Shown: positions 1-11,019, numbered from the stretch's first letter. The stretch: 64,000 bases of DNA from Azophilus sp965199705 (GCA_965199705.1 OZ241359.1:1302001-1366000), one strand, 5' to 3'. Notes: generated from the letters alone by a model not told the origin. Numbers and translations are program-made.

Positions 1-1810
<1,810 letters not shown>

Positions 1811-1846
1811 GGGATCAGCTTGGCCGAGACAATGGCTTCAGGCCGC

Positions 1847-2409
1847 TCAACCAGCCGAGCCAACCGTCGAAATGCTGACATTCCGAACGCATGCGCTGGA
1901 TTCCGATGCAGGCGGCAACCTGCACGCCATGCGTGATTTTGTGGTAGCCACCGAGCAGGCCTGATATTCGGGCTGAAGGATGATGGTCTTGCGTATGTAC
2001 CGAATCAGGCGCGGCGTCTCCGATGCATCGTCTGATTCGGAAATTGATGCCTCGCCAGCGTCTTCCTTGTTTTCTTCGACAGACCCCAGGAATCCCAAGC
2101 TTGCCATCATGCCTTGTGCGGAGGGAAACAGCCTTGCATGATAAATCTGGTCACCAAATTCAATCTTGATTTCAACTGCCTTCGTGTGCTTCGGGCCTCG
2201 ATACAAGACCTTGCTCGGCCCGCCCGCCTGCCGACATACAGATCCCGGTGACCGTTTGAAATTGCAGACATCACGCGAAAGACATCAAGCAGGTTGGACT
2301 TGCAAGCACCATTGGGGCCGATGAGAACGTTCATTTGACGGAGCTCGAACTGCTCCAGGGCTTCAATGGATTTGAAGCCGCGAACGGTTATGCGGTTGAT
2401 GTTGGGCAT
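1847..2409 (-). pseudogene. Decayed AAA_21-type ATPase fragment
   Basis: The ATG at 2409 opens a typical AAA_21/RecF-like N-terminus (ITVRGFKSIEAL, then NVLIGPNGACKSN). The second invariant glycine of Walker A is a cysteine. After DLYVGRRAG the frame is lost in a G/C-rich run near 2220. The homologous continuation (VLYRGPKHTKAVEIKIEFG) resumes in the next frame and runs into unrelated sequence before hsdR. No signature motif, Walker B or C-terminus remains. It lies between hsdR and the intact ATPase/DUF4276 pair and is probably a relic of another defence ATPase. Confidence 0.72.
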
Positions 2410-2555
2410 GTCAGCGGAACCAGCCTTGAAGCACCGATCTGAATTTCGTTCCTGCCAGCCAACTTTCGTCTCGCGCCCTGTCGTCCCGCACTGAACTGGC
2501 AAGGTCCGCCTCAAGAGACTTTTGCTTGAACTGCCAGAAAGTCCTCGATAGTTGG

Positions 2556-2660
2556 CTACTCCGCCAGTTCGCCGCGCACGTCCATCCGCGCCTCGTCGTC
2601 CGGGGATTCGTACAGGATGACTTCTTCGCCAGGCGGGACAGATAATCTGCCCAGTGGCAT
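2556..2660 (-). pseudogene. 34-codon remnant, possibly RhuM-like N-terminus
   Basis: A short frame (MPLGRLSVPPGEEVILYESP..., stop TAG) begins 15 bases after the DUF4276 stop. Its middle (EEVILYESPDDEARMDV) resembles the opening strand of RhuM/virulence-type proteins found in type I restriction operons, but it stops after 34 codons. It could instead be a genuine tiny ORF. The match is by eye only. Confidence 0.3.
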
Positions 2661-2675
2661 TGAGTCCACTTGAGT

Positions 2676-3293
2676 TCAGGCTACGGCTTCAATGATGGCA
2701 TCGCGGAATAAGATAAAGCTGGGGGAATTGCAGGCAGCGGGGTCGAAGTGCTTGCCGATTTCGGTAGCTGCTTCCACCTTGGCGAGACCTTGCTTGAAAT
2801 ATCCGTGCTTCTGCATGACTCGCTCGAATGCTTCCCAGGTTCCACCCTTGATTGCATCGGGATTTCGGTAGCTGGACCGGCGAGGGATGTTTAGCGAAAC
2901 GTTGGGGTATGCAGCGCATACGGCTTGCCAGTTCCCGAAATACCAGGCTTCCAGTTCTTCGATTGCGATCCGGGTCACAACCTGCCAGTCGTCTGGGCTC
3001 GCTATTGGCCTTGAGTCAAGTCCAGCGTGTGCACATGCCTCCTCAAGCTCCGACTTCAGGCTTTCACAGCAATCGTCATCGCGGTCCACGACCACCACGA
3101 CTCGATACTCGGGTGGCATCCACTCTGCATAGCCCTTCAGGCGATTCCCAAGATTCTTCAGCAGATTCTGTTTGCCTCGATAGGGATGTACATCGAACGA
3201 AAAGCTCTCTGGATAAAACCGGGGAAGCCATGCTCGAAGAAATGCCTCCATGGACTGCTCTTCCACATGAAACGCCAGGTGGGGCGCGGTCAT
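2676..3293 (-). CDS. DUF4276 (Toprim-like) protein, partner of AAA ATPase
   Basis: A 205-residue protein. The pattern VVVVVDRDDD near residue 70, with an upstream acidic helix (HVEEQSMEAFL) and a later IEELEAWYFG, fits DUF4276, a family with a predicted Toprim-like metal-binding nuclease fold. I chose the ATG at 3293 over the in-frame start at 3311 because it has GGAGG 11 nt upstream and lies one base from the ATPase stop (TGA-a-ATG). The tight coupling suggests the two form one complex, as in the ATPase-Toprim pairs of OLD, PARIS and AbiL-type phage defence. The effector role is inferred, not shown. Confidence 0.8.
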   Translation of the reverse strand: MTAPHLAFHVEEQSMEAFLRAWLPRFYPESFSFDVHPYRGKQNLLKNLGNRLKGYAEWMPPEYRVVVVVDRDDDCCESLKSELEEACAHAGLDSRPIASPDDWQVVTRIAIEELEAWYFGNWQAVCAAYPNVSLNIPRRSSYRNPDAIKGGTWEAFERVMQKHGYFKQGLAKVEAATEIGKHFDPAACNSPSFILFRDAIIEAVA

Positions 3294-3294
3294 T

Positions 3295-4518
3295 TCAGCG
3301 CGAGCCTCCATTTCGTGCCGGCATTCCGCTATGGTTCAATGGATCACCAACTCCGAAATGACCCTCCATCCACAAGTCGCCCAATTGGGCTCCAGCATCC
3401 ATGAGCGCCTTGACTTTATCGTTCCCGCTTACGGCGTTACATTGCGTATAACCTGACTCGTCGCGCCAAAGCACACGGACTTCCTTGGGGCGCAGTGCGT
3501 CAAGGAAAAACGGAGAGTGGGTGGTCACGAGGATCTGCGTTGCTTCTGATGCCCTCCGGCATTCTTCCGCAAGCCCATGTAGCAGGCGGGGATGAAGAAA
3601 ATTCTCCGGCTCTTCAATGCCGATGAACGGTGGCGGATTCGGGTCATGCAGCAGGGCCAGATAGGAAAGCATCTTGAGCGTTCCGTCCGAGGCGAAACGG
3701 GCCATGACCGGTTCGCCAAATGGGGCATCCTTGATTTTCAGCAACAGTCTGCCGTCCGGCATCGGCTCCGCTGCCACGCTCTCGATCTTGGGGATTCGCT
3801 GACGAAGCCTCTCGAAAATCATGTCCAGTCGCCCACGGTGCTCTTCCGAAAGGTACTGAACGACATTGGCAAGATTGTCCCCTGTCTTGCTCAGTTGCTC
3901 CTGCGGCCCCGCTTCGGGCTGTCCCCTAGCGTCGTCGGATGAGAGATACGAGACATGCCATCCCATGATGAAGTCGCGTAGTGCGACAACTCGGGGATTT
4001 TCCGCCAACTGGCCGAGTGCGTTGACCGCAAGTGTGTCGGGTGAGCTCAGGGCAACCTCTACCCGCTTATCCTGTGCATCGGGCAGCTCGCCGGAGACGA
4101 CTCGGCCAACACCCTTCGCGTATTCGAGAATCCGAAATGGCGCACCGCGGGGCTTTCGTTTCCATCTCAGCCACTCCTGTGCCACCAGCGGCCGCCCCCG
4201 CTCTTCGTCCACCTCCAAGTGGTAGGTTATAAGCGGACTTTTCGGCTGCTCCCGATAGGCGATTTCGATAACTACCGGACCGTCACTGCCGCGTGACTTC
4301 AATTCCCGCGCTTTGCCCCGTTTCTCCCACGCTCGCCGCAACCCACTCTCAAAGCATTCGGCCAGAAAGGCAAAGACATCGAATACGGTCGATTTTCCAC
4401 TGCCATTGGGACCCAGCAGCACGGTAAGCGGTGTGAGTTGATTTAACTCGATATCGCGCAAGGCGCGAAAGTTGCGCACCTTGAGCCGCTCAATTCGTGG
4501 TGGCGCCTCATTAGGCAT
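3295..4518 (-). CDS. AAA_21 (OLD/RecF-like) ATPase of a two-gene defence module
   Basis: A 407-residue ABC-type ATPase. Walker A is LGPNGSGKSTVFDVF near residue 32, a Q-loop/lid region follows, the signature-like region is FASDGTLKMLSYLALL near residue 285, Walker B is FIGIEEPENFLHP and the H-loop is ILVTTHSPFFLDAL. The ATG at 4518 is preferred; an in-frame TTG at 4554 would add 12 residues without a better ribosome site. It ends one base before the DUF4276 gene, so the two are translationally coupled. Likely a sensor/switch ATPase controlling the Toprim-like partner. Unlike the relic at 1847-2409 its Walker motifs are complete. Confidence 0.85.
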   Translation of the reverse strand: MPNEAPPRIERLKVRNFRALRDIELNQLTPLTVLLGPNGSGKSTVFDVFAFLAECFESGLRRAWEKRGKARELKSRGSDGPVVIEIAYREQPKSPLITYHLEVDEERGRPLVAQEWLRWKRKPRGAPFRILEYAKGVGRVVSGELPDAQDKRVEVALSSPDTLAVNALGQLAENPRVVALRDFIMGWHVSYLSSDDARGQPEAGPQEQLSKTGDNLANVVQYLSEEHRGRLDMIFERLRQRIPKIESVAAEPMPDGRLLLKIKDAPFGEPVMARFASDGTLKMLSYLALLHDPNPPPFIGIEEPENFLHPRLLHGLAEECRRASEATQILVTTHSPFFLDALRPKEVRVLWRDESGYTQCNAVSGNDKVKALMDAGAQLGDLWMEGHFGVGDPLNHSGMPARNGGSR

Positions 4519-4566
4519 CTCTATGGTTTCTTGATTTCGCCGTGCGGTCGCCAAATCATAACGGCT

Positions 4567-5700
4567 TCAATCGCCATCCGGCTGCTCATCACTGGATAAT
4601 ACGCGTTCCAGGCAAGGATTCAGCAACTTCCATCGCTGGCCTGTGCGCTCAAGATCGCCCGTCAAGACAACCATTGCCTTGGTCTTGTGGGCCTCCACCG
4701 CACGTTCGTAATCGAATTTCTCCAACGCCGCCTCGACGGATTGCGTTTGCCCGTCAATTTCGGTTTTGAGCGTGGTCGTCCCGTCTGCCTCCTTTTCTCC
4801 GCGTTTGAGGGTGCGAACAAAGCCACGGACATGTGTATCGGGTTTTGGCGCCCGCGCTCGGAAGGCTTGTGCAGCTTCTGTCAGTAGCGCGGCATCCGAT
4901 TGACTAAAGTGCACGACTGTAGTCGGTTTCTTCATGGGCCTCGTTTGGGCCCAGGAAAGGCCAACATCAAGAGTTGGGAATGGCTCGACGATCTGAGCCA
5001 GCGCCTCACACAGATTGGCGCTCACGCCCTCGGCGGTGGATTCCGCAAAGGCGCTCCTATTGCCCGAAGCCATCTGCTCTGCTGCCCGCCGTACCGCGCT
5101 CAGTGCTTGGACAAGGCGCTTGGTCATCCGGCGGGTGGCTGGCGCATTTTGATCATGTGGATCTTCAAAGAGCGTAGGCGAAGGTGGCGGGAGGGGTTGG
5201 GTAAGCAGATTGACAATGAAACTACCGTGGCCCGTCTGTCCAAGCCGCATTTGGCGCAACACCGCCTTGGCTTCCCTATTCGCGCCTGCCTTATACACGG
5301 GCTGCGAGTCCCTAAGTGAACACGCTGCCGCAAGCACCATGTCGCGAACTCCATTGACCAAGCTCACGCCGTGTTCCAGCTCTAGGCTGCCGTCATCGCT
5401 TTCGGCGGCTCGGATACGGATCACGTCGCGGTCAGTGGTCACCAATAAGCGGTACACGGCCAACTCATCTTGGTCAGAAACCTGAGCGAAGGTTTGGATT
5501 AGCGCAGCTACAGCGCTGGCATAGTCGCCCAGACTGTCCGTACTCGGCACTATGATTTCCGGCAGCGTGTCGCTGGTATAGATATGTGAGTGCTGCCGAT
5601 AGGCCTCTCGCCGACTCCAACCAGCAGTTTGGGCGTAGGCCGAAAGCGCCGCCGGCGAAACTGCCAGCAGCGCCTTTTTGTCTTGAAGGCTGACTTGCAT
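4567..5700 (-). CDS. Uncharacterised 377-aa protein coupled to DUF4365 gene
   Basis: I do not recognise a named family. The protein is soluble, without signal peptide or membrane segment. Its N-terminal third is helical (LLAVSPAALSAYAQTAGW), the middle is mixed alpha/beta (ELAVYRLLVTTDRDVIRI), and the C-terminal part is charged and ends in a possible beta-rich unit (KTKAMVVLTGDLERTG). The ATG at 5700 overlaps the DUF4365 stop by one base (TGATG), so the two are co-translated. Its place between hsdS and hsdR suggests an accessory part of the restriction island. Function unknown. Confidence 0.8.
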   Translation of the reverse strand: MQVSLQDKKALLAVSPAALSAYAQTAGWSRREAYRQHSHIYTSDTLPEIIVPSTDSLGDYASAVAALIQTFAQVSDQDELAVYRLLVTTDRDVIRIRAAESDDGSLELEHGVSLVNGVRDMVLAAACSLRDSQPVYKAGANREAKAVLRQMRLGQTGHGSFIVNLLTQPLPPPSPTLFEDPHDQNAPATRRMTKRLVQALSAVRRAAEQMASGNRSAFAESTAEGVSANLCEALAQIVEPFPTLDVGLSWAQTRPMKKPTTVVHFSQSDAALLTEAAQAFRARAPKPDTHVRGFVRTLKRGEKEADGTTTLKTEIDGQTQSVEAALEKFDYERAVEAHKTKAMVVLTGDLERTGQRWKLLNPCLERVLSSDEQPDGD

Positions 5701-6200
5701 CAGAGTGCTCCTCTGCTTGATATTTCCATCAGTTTTTTCAGGCTCTCGACGTCAAGAACATTATTCCCGGGGATGCGAACGGTGACGGATTGCTGCCCCG
5801 CTCTCTCCTCGTGCCCTTGCTGGAGGCTCAGCCAGTAGGCGCGTCGGCGCAGAACAAGTTCTTCGGGAGTCACTGTCATCCATTGCGATTCATCTCCCGG
5901 AAGCTCCAGAACCACGAGCAGGCGTGGCGTTTGCGTTTCGACTCGAAGATCGTCGTAGTTCTTGCTGCATAGCCTAAACCGGATAAAGCCGTCCTGCGCC
6001 CTTTTTAGATTGCTGGTGGCCTTGAGTTGCAGGTCGATCGCCGGGCGTTGAGTACCGCCTGCCTGCAGCCGCAAGTCCACACTGTCACGGTCAGGCTCCG
6101 GGACAGACACGGCATAGCCCGCTCCGGCAGCCAAGGCCCTGGCATAGACGAGCGACAACGCCTCCTTTTGATCGGGGCCGCTGAGCAGGCTGGCGGTCAT
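5700..6200 (-). CDS. DUF4365 protein, predicted PD-(D/E)xK nuclease fold
   Basis: A 166-residue protein starting MTASLLSGPDQKEALS. The motif order DSVDLRL ... IDLQLKAT, followed by KNYDDLR and the strand LLVVLELP, is characteristic of DUF4365, whose D...QxK pattern suggests a PD-(D/E)xK fold. The ATG at 6200 overlaps the hsdS stop (ATGA), which favours it over the upstream in-frame start at 6218. Its stop overlaps the next gene by one base. Linkage to both hsdS and an unknown 377-aa protein suggests a nuclease or regulator accessory to the type I system. Confidence 0.82.
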   Translation of the reverse strand: MTASLLSGPDQKEALSLVYARALAAGAGYAVSVPEPDRDSVDLRLQAGGTQRPAIDLQLKATSNLKRAQDGFIRFRLCSKNYDDLRVETQTPRLLVVLELPGDESQWMTVTPEELVLRRRAYWLSLQQGHEERAGQQSVTVRIPGNNVLDVESLKKLMEISSRGAL

Positions 6201-7274
6201 GCAGCCTCCTCTACCCACCGCTCGGCATCACGCAGGCGGATATCGCCGGAGATGAGTTTGGGTAGGAGCGTGTCTCTGAGTTCGGATAGAGTTTTGTACT
6301 CTGAGATGCCGACCATCGCTCGCTCCACTAGAGGCAGCATCATCGACTGAAATGATTCAAGAAGTTGATGGGGTGGCAGTGCAAAATTGAACTCACACAT
6401 GTGCTTCCAACTAGTTCTTGGCATTCTCGTCCCTGTTGACCCTTGAGACGTGAATTCAAAGAAACGATTCTGGGAAACCAAGCAAGCAATAAAAATTTGA
6501 GCATTGGCATTAGGTTCAATAGCAACAATGTCTGTTGAACATACCCCACTAAGTGGAGCGATTACGGACTTTTCAAAGTAGGGTCTCAACTTTCCGAACA
6601 GAATATCGCCCTGCTCAAAAACCGTTTTGTTGCTCTCAACATCGGAAGGATTTCCCCAAGTTGAAAGAAAGATATGACCCCGTGGCAGGTGTTCCAAACC
6701 GACATATGAAAGGAAGTTTGTCATTTGTTCAGGTTTGACCGATTTAGAGCGGTTGCCACCCACCGCCCTTAAACTGCCAATCTCCCACCCCTTCGGAATC
6801 CCCCCGATCTCCGACTCCACCAACTCATCAGGGAACAGATCACTGATTTCAGGGGGAAGACCTGTCGGGCGACCCTCTGCCTTTGCTCGCACGGGATCAA
6901 AGTCCACAAACCATGACTTGAAGATTGCCTTGGCGATCTCTTCAAGGGTTTGGTTCATCTTTTGGTTGAGTTCGATCTTATCGTCTAGGGTGCCCAGGAT
7001 GTGGGCAATGGCGCGTTGTTCGGGCAGGGGCGGTAACGGAATGCCCCAGTTCGCAATATCGGCGGGCCTGATCGATGGGTAAGTGGATGTGCTATTTTCG
7101 GCGATAGTATGAAGCTGCTCCACAACGTGATTTTGCGTGAGAAACCAGTAGATAAATCCGGTATTCGCAATGCCTTCTTGTCCTCGAAAAACAGCAAATC
7201 CGGTCGATACCAGAAGATTCTCTGGCACATTCCGCAGCAAGCCAAAATGTCTCTGATTTGGGCGCACTGTTGAG

Positions 7275-7298
7275 TAAATAGTGTCTGCCAGAAAACTC
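7275..7298. repeat. Left IS target copy (7275-7280) and inverted repeat
   Basis: TAAATA target-site copy followed by the 18-bp left terminal inverted repeat of the ISNCY-type element. Confidence 0.85.
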
Positions 7299-9057
7299 CC
7301 TTTCCTGGCGATGGTCCTGTTTAAAACCACAGTTGTTTGGGCGGGCTCCAAGTCATCGGATCGGCGGCGGCCGTCGCTTAGGCCCGCAGGCGCGGGGCAA
7401 TTGACACCGAGAATTGCCGGCCAGCCGGTTTTTCTCACGGGTGGGCACACCCGCCCGTTCCGGTCATCCGGCAGGGGCGGTCGCCAGTCGGGATTGGGTC
7501 GCTCAGGCGGCGCGGCGGAGCCTCCGGCGCTCCCGCTCCCGCAGGAGCCGGCCCAGCCGGTGCAGGTTGGCCGCCAGCACCGACAGCGCCACGGTGCGCT
7601 CGAATCCGTCGGCGCCATGGGTGCGCACACGGTCCAGGCCTCGGTGCTCCAAGGCGTTGATCGCCGACTCCACCGCCGGATGCTGCCGGCGCGCCGCGGC
7701 GAACGCCGCGTCGGACTCGCGTTCCCGTTCGGCCTGCGTCAGCCGCCCCTTGCGCGGCAGCACGTTCAGGTCCAGCAACCCGTCCAGGCGGACCCGGTTC
7801 CCCGGGCTGTGAAAGCCGCGGTCGAAACTGCACACGCGCAGATCCGGGTGAACCGCCTGCGTCTCCTCCACCATCGCCGCCGCCGCATCCACATCGCCCC
7901 CCGTCCACTGAATCCCGTGGTGCAGGATGAACTGGAACTGGTCCTCAACCACGCACACCGGAACCCCCAACTCCACCGGCCTGCCCGCCTTGCCCTTCGC
8001 CACCCAGCGCGTGTGCGGTTCGAAGATCGAGAACACCTTCTCCCCGTGCGGGATCGCCTCCCCCTTCAGCAACCGGCGCTCCACTTGATCCATCTGGCGG
8101 CGCACGTGGCCCGCGAGACCCCGGATGCAAGCCAGCTCCGCAGCCGCGACGCCTGCCGCCTGCAGGGCCTCCAGCGTCCTCTCGACCCGCCCGACCAACT
8201 CGCCGCACCGCGCCAGGTAGGCCTTCACACGCTCCAGACGACCCTTCGCGCGGCGCGTCGAACGCACCCCGTTGAACAGCGACTTGACGCCGTTCGAAAG
8301 ATGGCGCCACTGGCGCCAGCCGCCGACCCCGTGCCGCCCGGCCGCCCGAGCCACCTCCCGGATCAAGCACCGCATCGCGTCCCACAGCAGGCTCACGTCC
8401 GTCGGGTAATGCACGTCCGTCTCCACCGCGAAGGAGTCACACCGCCCCCGCAACGGCTCGCCAGGCTTTTTTCCGGCCACCGCGTGGCCGCTGTCCACCA
8501 CCAGCTTCCCCACCGCCGACAGCAACTCCGGCGTCAGCAAGGACACGTTGTCGATCAACGTCTGCAACTCGTAGCGGCTGTCGTCGGCGAAATCCCCGTG
8601 CGCCAGCATCGCCCGAACCGTGCGGTGGTTGTTCGCCAAGTCCTGCAAACGGTCGAAATCGCAGCCAAGCCCCTGCTTCAGAACCCCCAGCACCAAAATC
8701 CGCCACAGGTCCATGCCCGGACGGTCCACCGTCCGAGCCGTCCCAGGGAGGATGTGCGACTCCAGCAGCCCGAACAACTCCTCGCGCCGCTCCACGTAAA
8801 TGTGTTGAAGCCCCCTCAGCACCGCCGGAATGTCGTCCCGGGACTTCGGATCCAGCCAGATGTCCTCGATCGCCACTTGGCCGAACTGCATCTGCCGCCT
8901 CTGCACTTCTCGCATGCTGCCTCCTCGAAGATCGCCCGAATCGGGCCGAAAAACGCCTCTTTCGCCCCGAATGCTAACCCATCGGCAACTTCTTCACCAC
9001 CAAAAACAGGTCGTTATCAGCATAGAATCAAATATTTATGAGTTTCCGGGCAGGCAC
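7281..9057 (-). mobile_element. ISNCY-type insertion sequence in hsdS
   Basis: A 1777-bp element bounded by imperfect inverted repeats that match at 15 of 18 positions (GTGTCTGCCAGAAAACTC on the left, GTGCCTGCCCGGAAACTC reading inward from the right). It is flanked by a 6-bp direct repeat TAAATA at 7275-7280 and 9058-9063. It carries one transposase gene. The boundaries are supported independently because removing the element plus one TAAATA restores the hsdS reading frame. Confidence 0.88.
7503..8915 (-). CDS. ISNCY-family DDE transposase
   Basis: A 470-residue transposase. The N-terminus (MREVQRRQMQFGQVAIEDI, then RPGMDLWRILVLG and NNHRTVRAML) is typical of the ISNCY group. Candidate catalytic acidic residues are the D of VETDVHYPTD, the D of SFDRGFHS and the E of ESAINALEHRG. 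The ATG at 8915 has GGAGG 5-6 nt upstream. The reading frame is uninterrupted and both inverted repeats are present, so the element may still be active. Confidence 0.9.
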   Translation of the reverse strand: MREVQRRQMQFGQVAIEDIWLDPKSRDDIPAVLRGLQHIYVERREELFGLLESHILPGTARTVDRPGMDLWRILVLGVLKQGLGCDFDRLQDLANNHRTVRAMLAHGDFADDSRYELQTLIDNVSLLTPELLSAVGKLVVDSGHAVAGKKPGEPLRGRCDSFAVETDVHYPTDVSLLWDAMRCLIREVARAAGRHGVGGWRQWRHLSNGVKSLFNGVRSTRRAKGRLERVKAYLARCGELVGRVERTLEALQAAGVAAAELACIRGLAGHVRRQMDQVERRLLKGEAIPHGEKVFSIFEPHTRWVAKGKAGRPVELGVPVCVVEDQFQFILHHGIQWTGGDVDAAAAMVEETQAVHPDLRVCSFDRGFHSPGNRVRLDGLLDLNVLPRKGRLTQAERERESDAAFAAARRQHPAVESAINALEHRGLDRVRTHGADGFERTVALSVLAANLHRLGRLLRERERRRLRRAA

Positions 9058-9063
9058 TAAATA
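9040..9063. repeat. Right IS inverted repeat and target copy (9058-9063)
   Basis: The 18-bp right terminal inverted repeat followed by the second TAAATA target-site copy. Confidence 0.85.
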
Positions 9064-9267
9064 ATATCTCCCAGATCGGCTTTGCGCCGTGCACGGCTTG
9101 GAAGTTGATCTCGACCCGGAATCAGATACTGAAATCCATCTACCCGATTGTCCGAAAGGCTCCGGTTTTGTAGTAAACCGGCGGCACTATTCCTTCCAGT
9201 ATCCAAGCCGTGTCAGGTTATCTGCAAGGGCGCGAGGCAGAAAGACGGTTTCGATGGTCACAGTCGC

Positions 9268-11019
9268 CTACTCCCCTCCCGCAATCGCCTCATACTCCAC
9301 CAATGCCGAGTCTCCCAGAATATCCATAATGCGAATCCAACGGTTCCGGCCAAACGAGTCGGTGAGGCGCAGCGATTCTCCGAAGCGAAAATAGACGGGC
9401 TGTGTTTTACCCTCGTCGATTGCGATGTTCCTGGTGTACAGATACGCGCGGTCAAGGGAATCTCGAATCGGGTTGATGCTGCCGGAGAAGCCAGGCAGCG
9501 CACCGCTGCCATCTTGAATTATCACCGCACCGCCATCGGGCAATAGTTTGATATCAACCTCCAAAGGCCCTTTCTCCGGAATCCACTCTATTTCCTTGTG
9601 CGCCGCACAATCGAGCGCGGCCACATAGACAGTCATGGGCAATTCACCTGTGTACAAGTCGAAGTGCGCTTCGCCATCGTGCCCGGTTGTGGCGTAGTGC
9701 CTTGTGTGGTTGGGAAACAACACCAGCACGTCTGCTTCCGGCAATGGGTTGCCGTTTGACAGCACCCTCACAGTCGCCGCATTCGGGTTGTATTGATGTG
9801 TCGCCGCCGGGATGGTGAGCAGCAGCTCCGCGTCACCTAACAAGTTGTACGTTGGTAATTTCCCGCACAGCTTCCTCGTTTCGCGCTGAATGATTCGAAC
9901 CCCGTCGCCCCGACGCTCCATGAAGTGGCCGCGCTCTTTTCCTCCGGCAATTTCACCAACTTGCATGCGCCCGAGCATGGATACCAAGGTATTGTTGCGG
10001 GTGGCCTGACTGCGGGACATGGTTTGGGCCGTCAGCCCATTCAGCAGTCCGCCTGGTGAGGAGATTTCCATGCGGTCGTCGAACATGGCCACGCGAATAC
10101 GGCGTCGGTCCATGTGGTAGTCGCGATGGGCAACAGCGTTCACGACAGCTTCGAACACAGCGCGCAAGCTGTACTCGGGCATGTCCACCCTGGCAGGAGT
10201 CTTGCGGGCAGCCTCGCGCATATTGCGCTGTACGAACGCCATCACTTCACCAATCTGACGGTGCACGGGCCCTGTGATTTCGCGTGCATCCAATTGGCGC
10301 GCGTCCCGATCATTGCCTGCATACTGCGCAACCGAAATCGTCGCTTGATGAAGCCACGCCTCCGGGTTGAGCGTACAGAGCAAGATGCCGGTGGTTGTGG
10401 CGCGAAGCGCGCCAGAGTCATCTTCGACAAGCAGCCCTAGCTGCTTGAGATCGATTCTCGGGTCATCATCGCCATCCGCGCTGAGCAAGGGCTTCCACAG
10501 ATCATCCTCAAGCGTAGCGAAGCCAGTATTGGGGATCGGCTGCTTGTCGAACCAGCTATAACGCGCCTGCCCTCGACGCTGCAGGAGGCGTAGTTGCTCG
10601 TCACCTGTCATGAGGCGCCTGGAACTCCCAGCGCGTCGATAGTATCCACTCGGTCCTTCGTGGGCTGTATCCCCCTTTGGCACTTCTACAACCAGGATGA
10701 GATTTCCCCTGGTGAGTTCCAGATGTTGTGTCTGCACACACACGCTGGGCTTGATCGAGTCGTTGGCGATTTCGGCGATGTGCGATTCAAGTGCGACGAG
10801 CTGTTCGCGCGTCATTCCCTGAACCTCGCCGGAGTCCTTGACCCCACAGACCAGTACACCGCCTTCAGCGTTCGCAAAGGCTGTAATTTCATTCGCCAGG
10901 TCATCGCGCTTCGGACTCTTGGGCTTGTTGCCCGAGAATTTGATCTGCTTGAACTCCCACTGGCTGTCTTCGCCCAAGCGGCGCAGCCGCTGTTCGACCT
11001 CTTCCACACTGCGAGTCAT
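9268..11019 (-). CDS. AlbA_2 / ATP-binding domain protein of the restriction island
   Basis: A 583-residue protein. Residues about 15-140 form an AlbA_2 (Schlafen-like) domain (SQWEFKQIKF, then EITAFANAEGGVLVCGV and GYYRRAGSSRR). Residues about 270-400 hold an ATP-binding region with FEAVVNAVAHRDY and the glycine motif RRGDGVRII. A beta-rich tail of about 180 residues extends beyond the shorter homologue at 38455-39735. The ATG at 11019 has GAGG 8 nt upstream. It is the first gene of the minus-strand run leading into hsdS (7 nt spacing) and may be an accessory or regulatory part of the island. Substrate unknown. Confidence 0.85.
   Translation of the reverse strand: MTRSVEEVEQRLRRLGEDSQWEFKQIKFSGNKPKSPKRDDLANEITAFANAEGGVLVCGVKDSGEVQGMTREQLVALESHIAEIANDSIKPSVCVQTQHLELTRGNLILVVEVPKGDTAHEGPSGYYRRAGSSRRLMTGDEQLRLLQRRGQARYSWFDKQPIPNTGFATLEDDLWKPLLSADGDDDPRIDLKQLGLLVEDDSGALRATTTGILLCTLNPEAWLHQATISVAQYAGNDRDARQLDAREITGPVHRQIGEVMAFVQRNMREAARKTPARVDMPEYSLRAVFEAVVNAVAHRDYHMDRRRIRVAMFDDRMEISSPGGLLNGLTAQTMSRSQATRNNTLVSMLGRMQVGEIAGGKERGHFMERRGDGVRIIQRETRKLCGKLPTYNLLGDAELLLTIPAATHQYNPNAATVRVLSNGNPLPEADVLVLFPNHTRHYATTGHDGEAHFDLYTGELPMTVYVAALDCAAHKEIEWIPEKGPLEVDIKLLPDGGAVIIQDGSGALPGFSGSINPIRDSLDRAYLYTRNIAIDEGKTQPVYFRFGESLRLTDSFGRNRWIRIMDILGDSALVEYEAIAGGE

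Larger units (their letters stand above)
6197..9261 (-). pseudogene. hsdS: hsdS specificity subunit, frameshifted and split by IS
   Basis: DNA-recognition subunit of the type I system. The 3' part (6197-7280) encodes the end of the first recognition domain (STVRPNQRHFGLL), the conserved linker (IPLPPLPEQRAIAHILG, then FKSWFVDFDPVRAKAEG) and a second recognition domain ending PKLISGDIRL. The 5' part (9064-9261) encodes SRARRKADLGDII. Joining the parts across one TAAATA target copy restores GDIIYSTVRPNQR in frame, so the insertion point is exact. A probable GTG start at 9261 with a GGAGGGGAG ribosome site gives 24 codons before TAG at 9187; shifting by one base reconnects to the HsdS frame. The gene is therefore hit twice. 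The stop overlaps the DUF4365 start. Confidence 0.85.

Noticed and set aside
7281..9041. 586-codon plus-strand frame across the ISNCY element
   Set aside because: It is antisense to a complete transposase with recognisable motifs and has Arg/Pro/His-rich composition typical of a GC-rich shadow frame.
9187..9261. Independent 24-codon peptide gene after the AlbA_2 protein
   Set aside because: It has a good ribosome site, but its position and one-base offset from the HsdS frame make it more likely the frameshifted N-terminus of hsdS.
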